A stretch of DNA of 64,000 nt, from contig CM041465.1 in assembly GCA_023213395.1 (NCBI GenBank), positions 107,391,741 through 107,455,740 of the forward strand, read 5' to 3'. The notes under the pieces are model-generated. The model made no database searches and was not told the DNA's origin. It worked only from the letters and a program-made list of their open reading frames with translations. This DNA comes from Cycas panzhihuaensis (Eukaryota; Cycadophyta). This document shows positions 24,170 through 34,242 of the stretch, one piece after another; the stretch's first letter is position 1; every line of letters starts with the position of its first letter. A program made the position numbers and the translations under genes.

Positions 24170-25560
24170 TGGGATTACTTAGATATGAAGGAGATAGACC
24201 CCTCCATCATTACTCACAACCTTACTACTATCTTAGACGATCGTCCCATGCGTCAAAAATAGTGCCCCTTACACCCTAAACTTTCTATAGTTGTTAAGAT
24301 GGAAGTAGAGAAGCTATTGGATGTCAGGTTTATCACTTCTATTGACTACCCCAAGTGCGTTTCTAACATCATGCTCATTACTAAAAAGAATGGGACGATT
24401 AGAATTTGCATTGACTTCTGAGACATTAACAATACTTGTCTTAAGGACAACTTCCCCTTATAGTTCATTAATCAAATCATTGATCGTGTAGCAGTTGTCA
24501 AAGTTATGTCCTTAATGGACTATTTTTCTAAATATAACTAGATCTAGATATTTCCTAAATACCATCATAAGATGGCCTTGACCACACCATGGGAAACATT
24601 TACCTATAAAGCCATGCCCTTTGGTCAAAAGAATATAGGTGCTACTTATCAAAGGGTGATGTAGTTTATTTTTCATGACCTCATAAACAAGGCCCTCGAG
24701 GTCTTTATGGATGACATGATGGGCCTCTCTCGTAAAAGGACTATCCATCCCATAAACCTTTGTGCTATCTTCATGAGGTGCTGCAAATATCATATCAACC
24801 TAAACCTACTCAAGTATATTTTTGTAGTGATAGCAGGTAAACTCCTAGGATTCCTTATCTTTAAACAAGGAATTTAGATTAACCATGATAAGGTCAAATC
24901 CATTATCAATACACCCCCCCAAGAACCCAATGATAAATCAAGTCATTCTTGGAGAGGTTGGGTTTTCTTAAGTATTTCTTAGTGGAATTTTCCATAAATG
25001 CCAAATTGCTAACTAATTTGTTAAAGAAGGGTGTGCCATTCATCTGGTCCCCTAAAGCCCAAGAAGCCTTTTAAGAGCTCAAGCAGGCTCTCATATAGAC
25101 TCCCATGTTGGCACTTCCCTTCTTCGACCATCCTTTTATTTTATATACCTTTGTGACTAATGAGTACTTAGGTAGTATGTTGGCCCAAGAGGATGACTCT
25201 AAGATTGAAAGGGTTATCTACTTCATTAGTCACACTCTAGTGGCTATAGAACTAAAATATCTACCTGAAGAAAAAGAGTGCCTAGCTTTAGTCCATGTCA
25301 TCAAAAAGTTTAAGCACTACCTTCTAGGTAACACCACTCACATGATCATCTAATCTGATCTATTGAGGTACCTTTTGACTAGGTCAAACTTGATAAGAAA
25401 GATTGGTAATTAGGTTGTCCTCTTGTAAGAGTACGACCTTTGAATCATTAATAAGAAATCTAAGAAGGAGATGGTAGTTGCAGAGTAACTTGTCGACTCC
25501 CCTATCTCTAATCCCCTTGAGGTTTCGGTTAGTGACTCCTTGCCAGATGAGCGTATCCTA
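24170..25560 (+). pseudogene. Tat copy B reverse transcriptase-RNase H (broken)
   Basis: RT motifs survive in pieces: SIDYPKCVSN near 24340, VMSLMD near 24510 and the FMDDMM catalytic block near 24705. The RNase H part is clearest at 25105-25353 (LGSMLAQEDDSK, LPEEKECLALVHV). Stops and at least one small shift near 24915-24930 (a C run) interrupt it. Confidence 0.84.
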
Positions 25561-27127
25561 GCTCTCCAACATTCATCCCCTCATCCATTAGCCTAGAGTC
25601 AATGGTATGGGGACATTATACAATATCTTATCTAATAATAGTACCATTCTAATATGAGTGATAAAGTAAAGTCATGTATTAGGGATACCACTTGGTAATA
25701 CTTCCTCATGCAAGATGTATTGCTTAAGTGGTATTTTGATGGTGTTCTCCTCCATTATGTGACCCATGAGGAGATTGACCAGATCCTCCATGAATATTAT
25801 AGTGGCATCTATCCATGGCCTTAAAGATCCTCTGCTTGGGCTATTATTGGCCACCCTTGTTTAAGGATGTCCATGCCTATGTATAGCATTATCGCAAATG
25901 CCAAGAGCATGCCAACATGATCCACTTTCCTTTGGAAGCACTACATGCTATCGTATCCCCGTGGCCTTTCTCTCAATGGGGATTAGATCTTATTGGAGCC
26001 ATCATTCTACCTTCTTTCTCACAACATAAATTCATCTTAACTGCAATGGAATACTTTACCAAATGGGTTGAAGCAATTTTGTTGTCATCTATGATAGGCA
26101 AGATAGTTACCACTTTTATTTATTAGCATATTATCTATCAATTCAGAGTCCCAGACATCCTAATCATAGATAACATAACTCCCTTTTATAACAAGGAAAT
26201 GGATGAGCTTTGTGATAAATTTAAGATTTTCTAGAAGATGTCATCCTCTTATTACCCCCAGGCCAATGGCCAAATAGAGTTATTTAACAAGACCCTCATT
26301 AATATCTTAAAAAAAACTATTACCTAATCCCAAATGGATTGGTATGTTCAACTTCATTCAGCACTATGGGCTTATTGCACTTCAATCCACACGACCATAA
26401 GATGACACCTTTCTCTTTAGTTCATGGAATCAAGGTAGTTTTACCCTTAGAGGTTGAAATTCCTTCTTTGAGAGTATCCCCTAAAGACTTTGTCAATGAG
26501 GAATATGAAAAGGGTTAATGTCACAAGGTCATTACATTAGTTGATTATTTCTAAAAAGGGTGTCAAGTGAACTTTAAATTAGATCACTTAAGTGAAATGC
26601 ACTTTCATGTGCATTATGTGTAATTTCATTTCACCTAACTCTAATGTTCCCTCTCTTAATATAAAAGTAAAAGCACAATGGAGGAGGCTCATTCTTACCT
26701 CCCCATTTTGTGAGAGCTACTTTCTTTCTCTTAAGTCTCTCTTGCTCCCATGTTTGCCTTTGTGTTTAGTAAATGGAAATGAAGGATAGATCCACTCTTT
26801 TCAAAATAATGTCACCAGGCCTGCCTCCTCGACCTTGAGGCTTTGGATGAGAAATGCTTAGCCGTATACCAAGCTAACCTCACATCCTAAGCTAGGGATC
26901 AAAGGACATATGATAAGCATCTATGTCCTCATTCTTTATACCCCAAGGACCAAGTCCTCAAGTAGGAATATCTTTATTACTGCTTATCTAAATTTGGCCC
27001 TAAATGGGTCGACTATTTTGTCATTCTCGAGAGCCTTGACAATGGTGCCTATTGAATAGCCACATTAGATGGGCTTGAATTTGATAAAGCAATAAACGAT
27101 ATATTCCTAAAGAAATTCTATGGGTGA
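25561..27127 (+). pseudogene. Tat copy B integrase (broken, interrupted by a small insertion)
   Basis: The DDE core is visible at about 25970-26300: WGLDLIGA for the first Asp, a second block where copy A's TDNG reads as IDN, and NGQIEL where Glu remains. The reading frame is split at about 26500 by roughly 290 bp of foreign DNA and resumes near 26815 (LDLEALDE). The end is a KKFYG-type block and TGA near 27127, matching the other copies. Confidence 0.82.
26505..26808. mobile_element. Small insertion (MITE-like) in Tat copy B integrase
   Basis: About 290 bp have no counterpart in copies A and C, which run straight through this point. The edges carry a weak inverted pair, TGAAAAGGGT on the left and ACTCTTTTCA on the right. 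A/T-rich near-duplicate flanks (GAATATG and AATAATG) may be a decayed target duplication. TAATGTCAC also appears near both ends. No ORF. The class cannot be assigned with confidence. Confidence 0.45.
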
Positions 27128-28030
27128 TTCCTTCTACTTTTGAGTATAATGAAGGTGTCTTCCTCACTCTGAAATGAGCCTAAACTACCCTTTCAAATGC
27201 AATATTGGTGACCCTCACTAGGGGTACAATGAGTATTTAAAGCTTCTAGTAGCTTCGTGTGCTGAGAAGATGGCTACACTCATTTATGAAGGCGTCGTCC
27301 ATCTCCTTAGTGAATGGGGCTCTTCTTTTAGATTTTAAATGACAGTAAACATGTTACAATAGGGATGTGTTTCTATGATTTATGTTTAGCTCATTCTTAG
27401 GGAAGAAACTCTACCTGCTCTGAAGAATGAGTTACTACCTAAGGAAGGCCCCCTAGAGATAGATCCTATCTCCTTTACTACTCTTAGGGTATCTGTACCT
27501 ACCCTTGTTCTCTTTTATGTAGGGTCATTATTTTCCTTCTAAGGGAAACATGATCCCCTTTCCCTTGAGCCATGTGAGACTACCTAACATACATAGGTGA
27601 TCGTATGTGCCTGGTGCAATTGCCATGTCATATAAAGAGATCGTATAATATCATGTATAAAATAAAAACCAATCCACATCTATGTATCTATCATGCATCC
27701 GTGCATCCATATATCTATCATGCATATATGTACATTTATGTACTTATCCATAACTAAAACAAATATCCATATTCATACCTATAATCAAAGAAAATAACCA
27801 TAATAAAAATAATAAGCAATTTATATCAAAAATAGGATTCTAATGTGGCCTTATCTATATACATAAATGATCAATAATAGAATAAAATGTCGGTATGATG
27901 TGTCCTAAGAATCCAGAATCCTTGTAGGGGGGGTACAGTCATATATGTATGGCATGGATCCCCCTGGAGGTCTAAAGCTTTCCTCTCATCAAAATCTGTG
28001 ATACTGTAGCCTTAGGGAAACATGGGGTCA
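27128..28030 (+). other. Non-coding spacer, Tat copy B
   Basis: Equivalent to the spacer after integrase in A (8617-9280) and C (43628-44340). The start TGAGCCTAAACTACC and the block CCCCCTGGAGGTC near 27960 are shared. No protein frame recognised. Confidence 0.55.
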
Positions 28031-28039
28031 TCATGGCAT

Positions 28040-29885
28040 GTCTACTCCTAATTCACCAACTCCCTCACCTAGAGACCACATCCCTCTTAGGCTCCTCCTC
28101 CTCCTCTACAAGGTCCAAACCTCGCTCTCCTTATCTCTTGCTCTCTGCTGGGATGGTGTTATTGTGTGGGTCCTACTATGTGAGGATCGAGTAGCTAATT
28201 GGTCGATCAGTCAATCATACTGCTCCTCAAACTGGTCTCTCTCTCCACAGGTAGGCGCTAGCCAACTCTCCACCTTGTAGAGCCTCTCCTTAAGCACGAT
28301 GATCCTCATGTCACCTCTAGCATCTCTTGCTCCTCCTCTCTAGGCCTCCAACACTTGCACCTAATGTTGTAGCTAGTCCCTATCTCCATGGAGTTGGTCT
28401 CTCTCTCCTCAAGGTTGGTCCTCCCTTGCTTGTCGGTCTTGAGCCTCCACAACCCATATCTCTCGCACTTGTACTAAGGGAGTGAATGTTGTCACATGGT
28501 ATCCTGCCGATCCTAGCCCCTTGTTGCCTATAATAGGTGGTTGTCTCTCCTCATACATATGTGGAAAGAGCTTAGCTACCACTCACTTGAACAACTCCCC
28601 CATATCCTATCTACCTCTTAGCCATGTATATGAAAGGTGTCAATGTGGGGTATATGTAAAGTCTATTAATATCTAAAATTACATAAAGCATACTAAATAA
28701 ATGTTATAAGTAAGCAATGCCAATTAGATGATTAAACCAAATGTTAAAGCTAAGGAAAAATAGATATCTTATCTTTTGGGATGGACAATGCCTCTCTAGC
28801 TACTGCACCCTCAGCTACAATTATTACCTTCCATTCTCTTAGCTCCCTTGGAATAGCTGGTGCATTACCTCCCTTGGCCTCCTCTACTCCTAGGATCCCT
28901 ACTCTTCCTATAGCTAAGACTACCTCTGCCATAACTACTAATGTTACATCCTCCTTTAGGTCATCTACAGTAGCTCCATCTCTCTCCTTATCTCTTAGCC
29001 CCTCTCTTGGGGCCCCTCCTACCTCTCCCTCCTCCACGTTGCTCGCCTAGTGCATAACATGGTAGGGATCTCTCACATACTCCTCCACTATAAGGAGATC
29101 AAGAGAAGTGGTAGTTACTAATCTCTTGATGTGAGTTGGCTTCCCTATGCTTCAGAAGTGCATCTTCCACCTATGGATCAGTGGAGCAGTGGATGCTATC
29201 AGTTAAGGTCCTGCTACTGGTGCCACTCCTCTAAATTGGTAAAAAAACTAGCATTAAAGTAGAGAGTAGAATAAGAGTCTTTCTCACCCCATCACCTAGA
29301 TCTAGTCCAACTATGCTGTAAGATTGGCAACTATCAAAGTAGCCCAATCAAAGTGCTCCCCCTCCTCACACCTCCTAATGGTAGTCATCCAACCACTAGG
29401 AACCTCCTTGTAATTCTATTTCCATAAAATCTGAAATAGAATAGCAAGTATAATCAATTTCCTCACATGAGGAATATTAGAAATCATAATAAACCTAAGT
29501 GAAATGCCCCTATGGGCCTAATGACCTTTGTCAGTGAAAATTGGAGTTGCCTCATGGTGAGCTACATTCCTATTAGGCAAGGTACCTAACACTGTTGGTA
29601 TGCCACTAACTGGCACTCCTAAGATCCTCTGAACATCACTAGGAGTAATCATGATATCCCCTACTAGTAGGAGATGGGAAACATGTCTTCGCCAGTCCTA
29701 GTGAGATATAATATCCATTAGTAGAGCTTGATTTGAAGTATATTATAGCATTCGAATGAGCTTCAGTAGCCCACACCTCCTTAGGATCACCCTCTCGTAT
29801 CTATCCATTTGTGCAAAAAATCCTACCATAGGTAAACCTTGGTTCTTGTAGTTATCGACCATGATAATGGGTTACAAAGCATCCA
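28040..29885 (-). pseudogene. Antisense PMD gene of Tat copy B (decayed)
   Basis: On the - strand from about 29885. The PMD block is still readable in one frame for more than 150 codons with only scattered stops: VGDIMITPSDVQRILGVPVSG, then IPHVRKLIILAILFQI and CEEGEHFDWATLIVANLTA. An acidic/Gly/Val-rich linker lies at 29037-28750 and the tail exon lies to the left of about 28640. Frame retention here looks better than in the gag-pol of the same copy, which is a visual impression only. The upstream intron and TATA box are degraded. Confidence 0.65.
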
Positions 29886-30929
29886 AAATAACCATTATCA
29901 ATCAACCACTTATCTCTCCTGTCAGTTAGGCCCTTCCCTAGATCAACAGACTATAACAATCCCAAAACATAATCTAAAAACTGAATGATTTTCTTTTTTT
30001 CCCTTTTCAGCCCTGGCCCTATTAAAATATTCATGGCACTACAAATATATAGACAAGCCTCATAGATATTTTGGTCCACCCCGCTAGGATGTCTGTGACA
30101 CTGCAAACACGTTTGCAGGGCAAAGATAGCCCAACTGAGATTTTAAAATAACATAAATTAAAATATATTTTTTTTAGTTCTAGTGGACTAGACCTAGTCC
30201 ACTAGGACTAAGGCTCCTTAATACCCTAGTCCAACCTCTCCCAGATCCTCAGAAAGGTTCTAGTGTCTCTGAAATTACCCATAAGGGGCCCTACCTAGTA
30301 TTTAATAATAATAAATAAAAACTGCTAAAAATTAAGGTTAGGGTCTAGATTGGCATACCAAATCTGGCCTGATCACTGCCATCCCTTAGTCCTAGTCCTA
30401 TCAACTACCTCCATATGATGATCCAATAGTCAGATCTCCACGAGGCATGTAATGGGGAAGTGAATGGGGATGGTAGAAGGTTCTTTCTTCTAAATCAATC
30501 TACAAGGCATGAAAATGAATTCTATTTTTACCCTTCCATTCCTCTTTTATTAGTAAGGCTGTGCGGGGTACTGTGCCCTTTCTCTGTCTTGAAAGAGCTA
30601 CCTAGATCATCATTTTGAGATCATCCTAAGTCTCTTTAGATCCCCAACTCATTTCTACCTTTAGACACTCTTTTTTTTAGTTGTCTCATGCATTCATGGC
30701 ATCCTTTTTGGATTTTGTGTAAGCCTTTTTCATCCCTTTCTCATCCTACATGAGGTTCATTTATTTGTTTTTAATGGTTTCTACCCTTCATCACCATTCC
30801 TTTAGGATTTTGGATTGCTCCACTTTGTTGTAAGAATGTTTCCATTGATTGGTGAACCTCCTGCTAATCTTGATTCAATGGTTTCACCACTTGGGATGGA
30901 ACTTTAGGCCCTACTAGCCATTTCCTCCC
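29886..30929 (-). other. Upstream region of the antisense gene and deleted aRNH interval, Tat copy B
   Basis: Contains the intron-1/exon-1 zone of the antisense gene (about 29886-30545) with a perfect hairpin CTGCAAAC-AC-GTTTGCAG at 30101-30118. It then aligns loosely with 11925-12160 of copy A up to about 30870, after which the aRNH region is missing. Confidence 0.5.
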
Positions 30930-33171
30930 CTTTTTCCTTTACCTTATCAAAAATTTTAGTGACTTTTTATTATTTTTTTGTTAATTCTAAGTTTCTGCTA
31001 CAACTCCATTGTGTTTTCTACCTATCCCACCTTAATAGTTGTGCCCCACTAATATATTCACAACCTCGTAAATATATTAGTAGTATTATGAACATATTCA
31101 CGGGGCAACTATTATACTATTACTCATGGCCAAAAACTACTAATTTTTGGTATTAATTACCTTCTAATGTAGGATCTCCCCTTGGGACCTACCCAAATTA
31201 GGGCCTAATGATCCAAAGAGGCCTTAGGAATAACAAAAAGGATTTTTGAATCCCATTATTGGGGGGAATTCTACACCTCTTTAACTCTCTTCTTCTTAAA
31301 GAAACACATTGAAGTACAATTTTTTTACCATTCTAGTATAGAGCATGCAAAAACCAACACCTTAACAAGCTAACAGAGGAGAAATCAACACTCCAACAGT
31401 AGGAGGATCTCCCCAAGCTACCACTACAACTGAGGAGACATTGCTCTTCATCCAAAATCAAGGATTTCACTCCTTAAGGCTTGCTCCAATAATAGTAACT
31501 CTAAATTTTCACCATCATCTTCTTATCCTAAGTGGGTAAGCCCAAATCTAGATTGGTTTCATTAGAAAGCATCATTGTTTCACCTTGCTTCTCCATTATT
31601 TGTTGCATTTTTAGCTTGTGTCTTAATTTAGAAGTAAAAATAGTTATATTTTGCAAGACCTACCTAAGTGAACCTTAAAGAAAATACCTCCTTCGTACAA
31701 CTAAACCTATGTTTCACAACCCCAAACCATTAGTGTAGGTAGGTAGAGACCTTTTGCTAGCTAAGGGAGCTCATAGGAAGGATACTAAGCCCAAGTTCTA
31801 ACTCTAGGGGTCTCCTTCTACTAGGGTAATCCCCTCCTAAAGCTACAAAGCATTCTTCCATACACTACCATCACTAGTGCAATATTTTGGTTGGAAAACC
31901 CACCACCCATCCTTGAGATTCTACATCTCATTCCTACCTTAAAATATTAGACCAAACCATCACCCAAACGTGAGTCACCCACCACCATTTGGGAAATACT
32001 ACCACATATAGTTTGCCATCCTAAGGCAACACCCCCATCTCTCCCTTTTTATGGTTGTCTTGGTTGTTACATGTAAAAATAATTAGCAAAGAATGATATT
32101 TTATTTGCTAGTTTTTATTATATAAGTAAATACATTAACTTTGTCTTATTAAGACATATACATATGTATACATATTTTTGCTTATAAAAGGTTTATTTCC
32201 CTTATGACATAGGTGGAGAATCTTCCTTATAAGCAAAGCGACATGCTATGATAAAGGTAACATTTTCTTGTTTCAAATTCATTTCTACTTTGTTTACTTT
32301 CCTCCTTTCATTGTCGGATAGTTGGGGAACGTAAGTAAGCCCCACTTGGAGCTTGGGGGAAGGTAAGGAGCCCCCCTCTCTAATTCTAATGATATTTGGA
32401 ACAAGGGAGTGAAGAGATTGGTAAGGGGGGCATGTGAAGAGTGATCACACCTCATCATCAAATGCCATGAAACCAGGTGTGCTCTTTCCAACCTCTTCCT
32501 CTCCTTTCCTGTTCCTCTCCCCCTTCCCTAAAAGAACATTGCAAACATGAAACATATCGATTTCTACTTTTTCCATACTTTTATAACATATATAGAAGAA
32601 TGTAAAATAGATAAACTATATCCCTTCTCCCTCTTACATAGAAGGAAAGATTTGCATGTTCTCTTCTATAGCTCTACATCTTGCATACAAAAGGGAAACT
32701 TATAAAACATTGTAAGTTTGCCTTCATGCATAGGTAAGAAACATAAGTTGCATGCTTTATTATTTCTACTTATTATTTTTTTTCACAAAAAAAAAAGAAA
32801 CTTAGAGAGAGATTATGATAATATTCTCTCATAATTTATTTATCACATCCCAACCCTAACCTCTAAAATGAAAGAGAGTGATAAAGAGTGAGAAAGAAAG
32901 TTGTATGCATATTTTTATGCTTATTTTGTTTTCCAAAACTTTTAGAAAGACTATTGTTGTATGAAATTAAACCTCATCTTAACAAAATAAAAACCATAAC
33001 CTTGAGAAACCTCTTCATCCTTCTCGTAACTCAAGAAGGACTTATAACCTAGTTGCAACTAGATAGTTGTGACACTCCCTCATTACTCTTCTTTTACATC
33101 CTAACTCTGCCCTTTGTTCTTCTTGCAACTCAAGAAGAATTTATAACCTAGTTGTAACTAGATGGTTATAA
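30930..33171 (+). repeat. LTR shared by Tat copies B and D, first segment
   Basis: The left edge is not exact because a deletion removed the LTR start. Landmarks in the same order as in the copy A LTR are a hairpin-prone patch (CTAATATATT...AATATATTAG, 31049-31080) and GGGGAAGGTAAGGAGCCCC near 32350. It breaks off at the copia-1 insertion; the LTR resumes at 56547. Confidence 0.7.
33005..33171. repeat. Tandem sub-repeats inside the B/D LTR (continue at 56547-57020)
   Basis: A unit of about 98 bp containing ACTCAAGAAG, TTATAACCTAGTTG and AACTAGAT occurs near 33030 and again near 33128. Related blocks with GTTGTAACAACATCCTC and AACCCTCTAAGAG-type text follow after the copia-1 insertion at about 56590, 56820 and 56950. 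Confidence 0.55.
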
Positions 33172-33620
33172 TGTTAGAAAACCTAATGTTACTTTTTGAT
33201 CACATGTCTAAATATAAATTTAAGTTATGTAAAGGTCCATTTTATAAAGTTAATGTTAATTATTATTTATTATGTAAAGGTCATTGAAATGATCAACTAC
33301 CCATTTCAACGAACCTCTCATTATTTAATTAGCCTCTCCTAGATTCTAGGAGTTAGTCTAGGAATCTAGGAGGCTGTCACAAGCCTATCTGAAGACTGGT
33401 TTCATCTTTAGTTAGTACATAGGTATTCTTGGTTAGGTCTATTCCTGAAAGCTATGTAAAATATTTTAGTCAATAAACTCATACTCTCAAGAGGTGGTTT
33501 TTCTTCCCTAGAAGGGGTTTTCCACCTTCCAAATATGTGTATGCGTGCAATGTCAATTTCTTCCTATGAATGCTTAATTATTTGATCTTGCTGATATTGT
33601 ACATGTTACCTATTCTTACA
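33172..33620 (+). repeat. copia-1 5' LTR
   Basis: 449 bp, from TGTTAGAAAACC to ATTCTTACA. It matches 56082-56546, which is 16 bp longer because of a short internal duplication (ATAAATATTAAGTTAT region). It ends immediately before the PBS. Confidence 0.92.
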
Positions 33621-33632
33621 TGGTATCAGAGC
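33621..33632 (+). other. copia-1 primer binding site
   Basis: TGGTATCAGAGC starts directly after the LTR and is the classic site for initiator-methionine tRNA. Its last bases are also the end of the phytochrome homology read from the other strand. Confidence 0.93.
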
Positions 33633-34018
33633 TTCACAGAACTATGCCCGCTCCATCCTTCTTCATCATTTCCATTGATAACCAAAGCCAGAACAAGGGA
33701 AGCAATCGATCCCATATTCACCATGTATTGGGAATGACACCCGTGAGGCACTCGAAGCATCGAACCTACCAAACAAAGGGGTTGGTTCAATTCCATAGCC
33801 TGGATAACCTTAACAGGAGTTGCATGGCAATCACATATCATCCTCACTCTATTTTGCATGAAAAGAAAATAAGAAGCTTGAGGAATATCAGTAGTAGGAT
33901 AGTGCAACCCTAGATAGGGTTCTAAATTTGAACGTCTGATCTCTGCCACAACCTTGCCATATTCGTCTTCGTGAAACCTGTAAACCATCACTCAGTCGTA
34001 TCCAGTTAATTATTTCTC
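33627..34018 (-). pseudogene. Phytochrome GAF-domain fragment (PHYB/PHYE-like) inside copia-1
   Basis: On the - strand: ELTGYDRVMVY-type entry (here LTGYD, a TGA, then [14 protein letters not shown]), [33 protein letters not shown] and PHGCHSQYM, ending in SSVKL. These are consecutive pieces of the chromophore-binding GAF domain. The bilin-attaching Cys is retained (codon at 33737-33739). Wording such as NQPLCLVGS and INGNDEE is closest to my knowledge of PHYB/PHYE. Only about 130 codons remain, with at least two in-frame stops, so it is not functional. Homology stops at the PBS on one side and meets the UGT fragment near 34019 on the other. Confidence 0.88.
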
Positions 34019-34242
34019 ATCCTCAGCCACACAATTCCATTACTGGATCTCACATTCACGGTCGCTTCTCACGGCCTCTTATTAACAATCCTCACCACTC
34101 CCAACAATGAATCTCACCTAACACCAACCTTAGAGAAATGGATTCTTCAACAGTAGTGGGAGGAGGAGATCCTAGATGGGTTTGGCCCTCCCGTCTGTAT
34201 GATCAGTGACTTCTTTCTTGGATGGACTTAACACACCGATGT
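34019..34242 (+). pseudogene. UDP-glycosyltransferase N-terminal fragment (UGT89-like), part 1, inside copia-1
   Basis: One frame from 34019 reads SHTIPLLDLTFTVASHGLLL, then TILTTPNNESHL, and later GPPVCMISDFFLGWT, the start of a plant family-1 glycosyltransferase (sugar transfer to small molecules). Two stops are present: TAG after LQQ, and TAA in GWT*HT where family members have Gln. The frame ends at the Tat C insertion and continues without a shift at 50791 once the 5-bp target duplication is removed (ACC at 34235-34237, then GCT-GCC-AAA). The UGT89 assignment is from remembered family wording and is tentative. Confidence 0.8.

Larger units (their letters stand above)
20309..33171 (+). 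mobile_element. Ty3/gypsy Tat-lineage retrotransposon, copy B (old, interrupted)
   Basis: Same plan as A and C but far more decayed. The left part (5' LTR and gag N-terminus) is removed from view by the chromovirus insertion. Gag-pol remains run to about 27127, the antisense PMD gene lies at about 28040-29880, and the 3' LTR begins near 30930. That LTR is split by copia-1 and copia-2 and ends at 62634. The aRNH gene is not found: the interval between the antisense promoter and the LTR is about 1.3 kb shorter than in A, implying a deletion. Confidence 0.85.

Noticed and set aside
26516-26812. 9-bp target duplication TAATGTCAC as proof of a Mutator-type element
   Set aside because: The left copy lies inside the foreign segment by alignment with A and C, so it is more likely internal sequence.
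33626-33991. A functional phytochrome gene
   Set aside because: Only part of the GAF domain is present, with in-frame stops upstream and truncation at the copia PBS.
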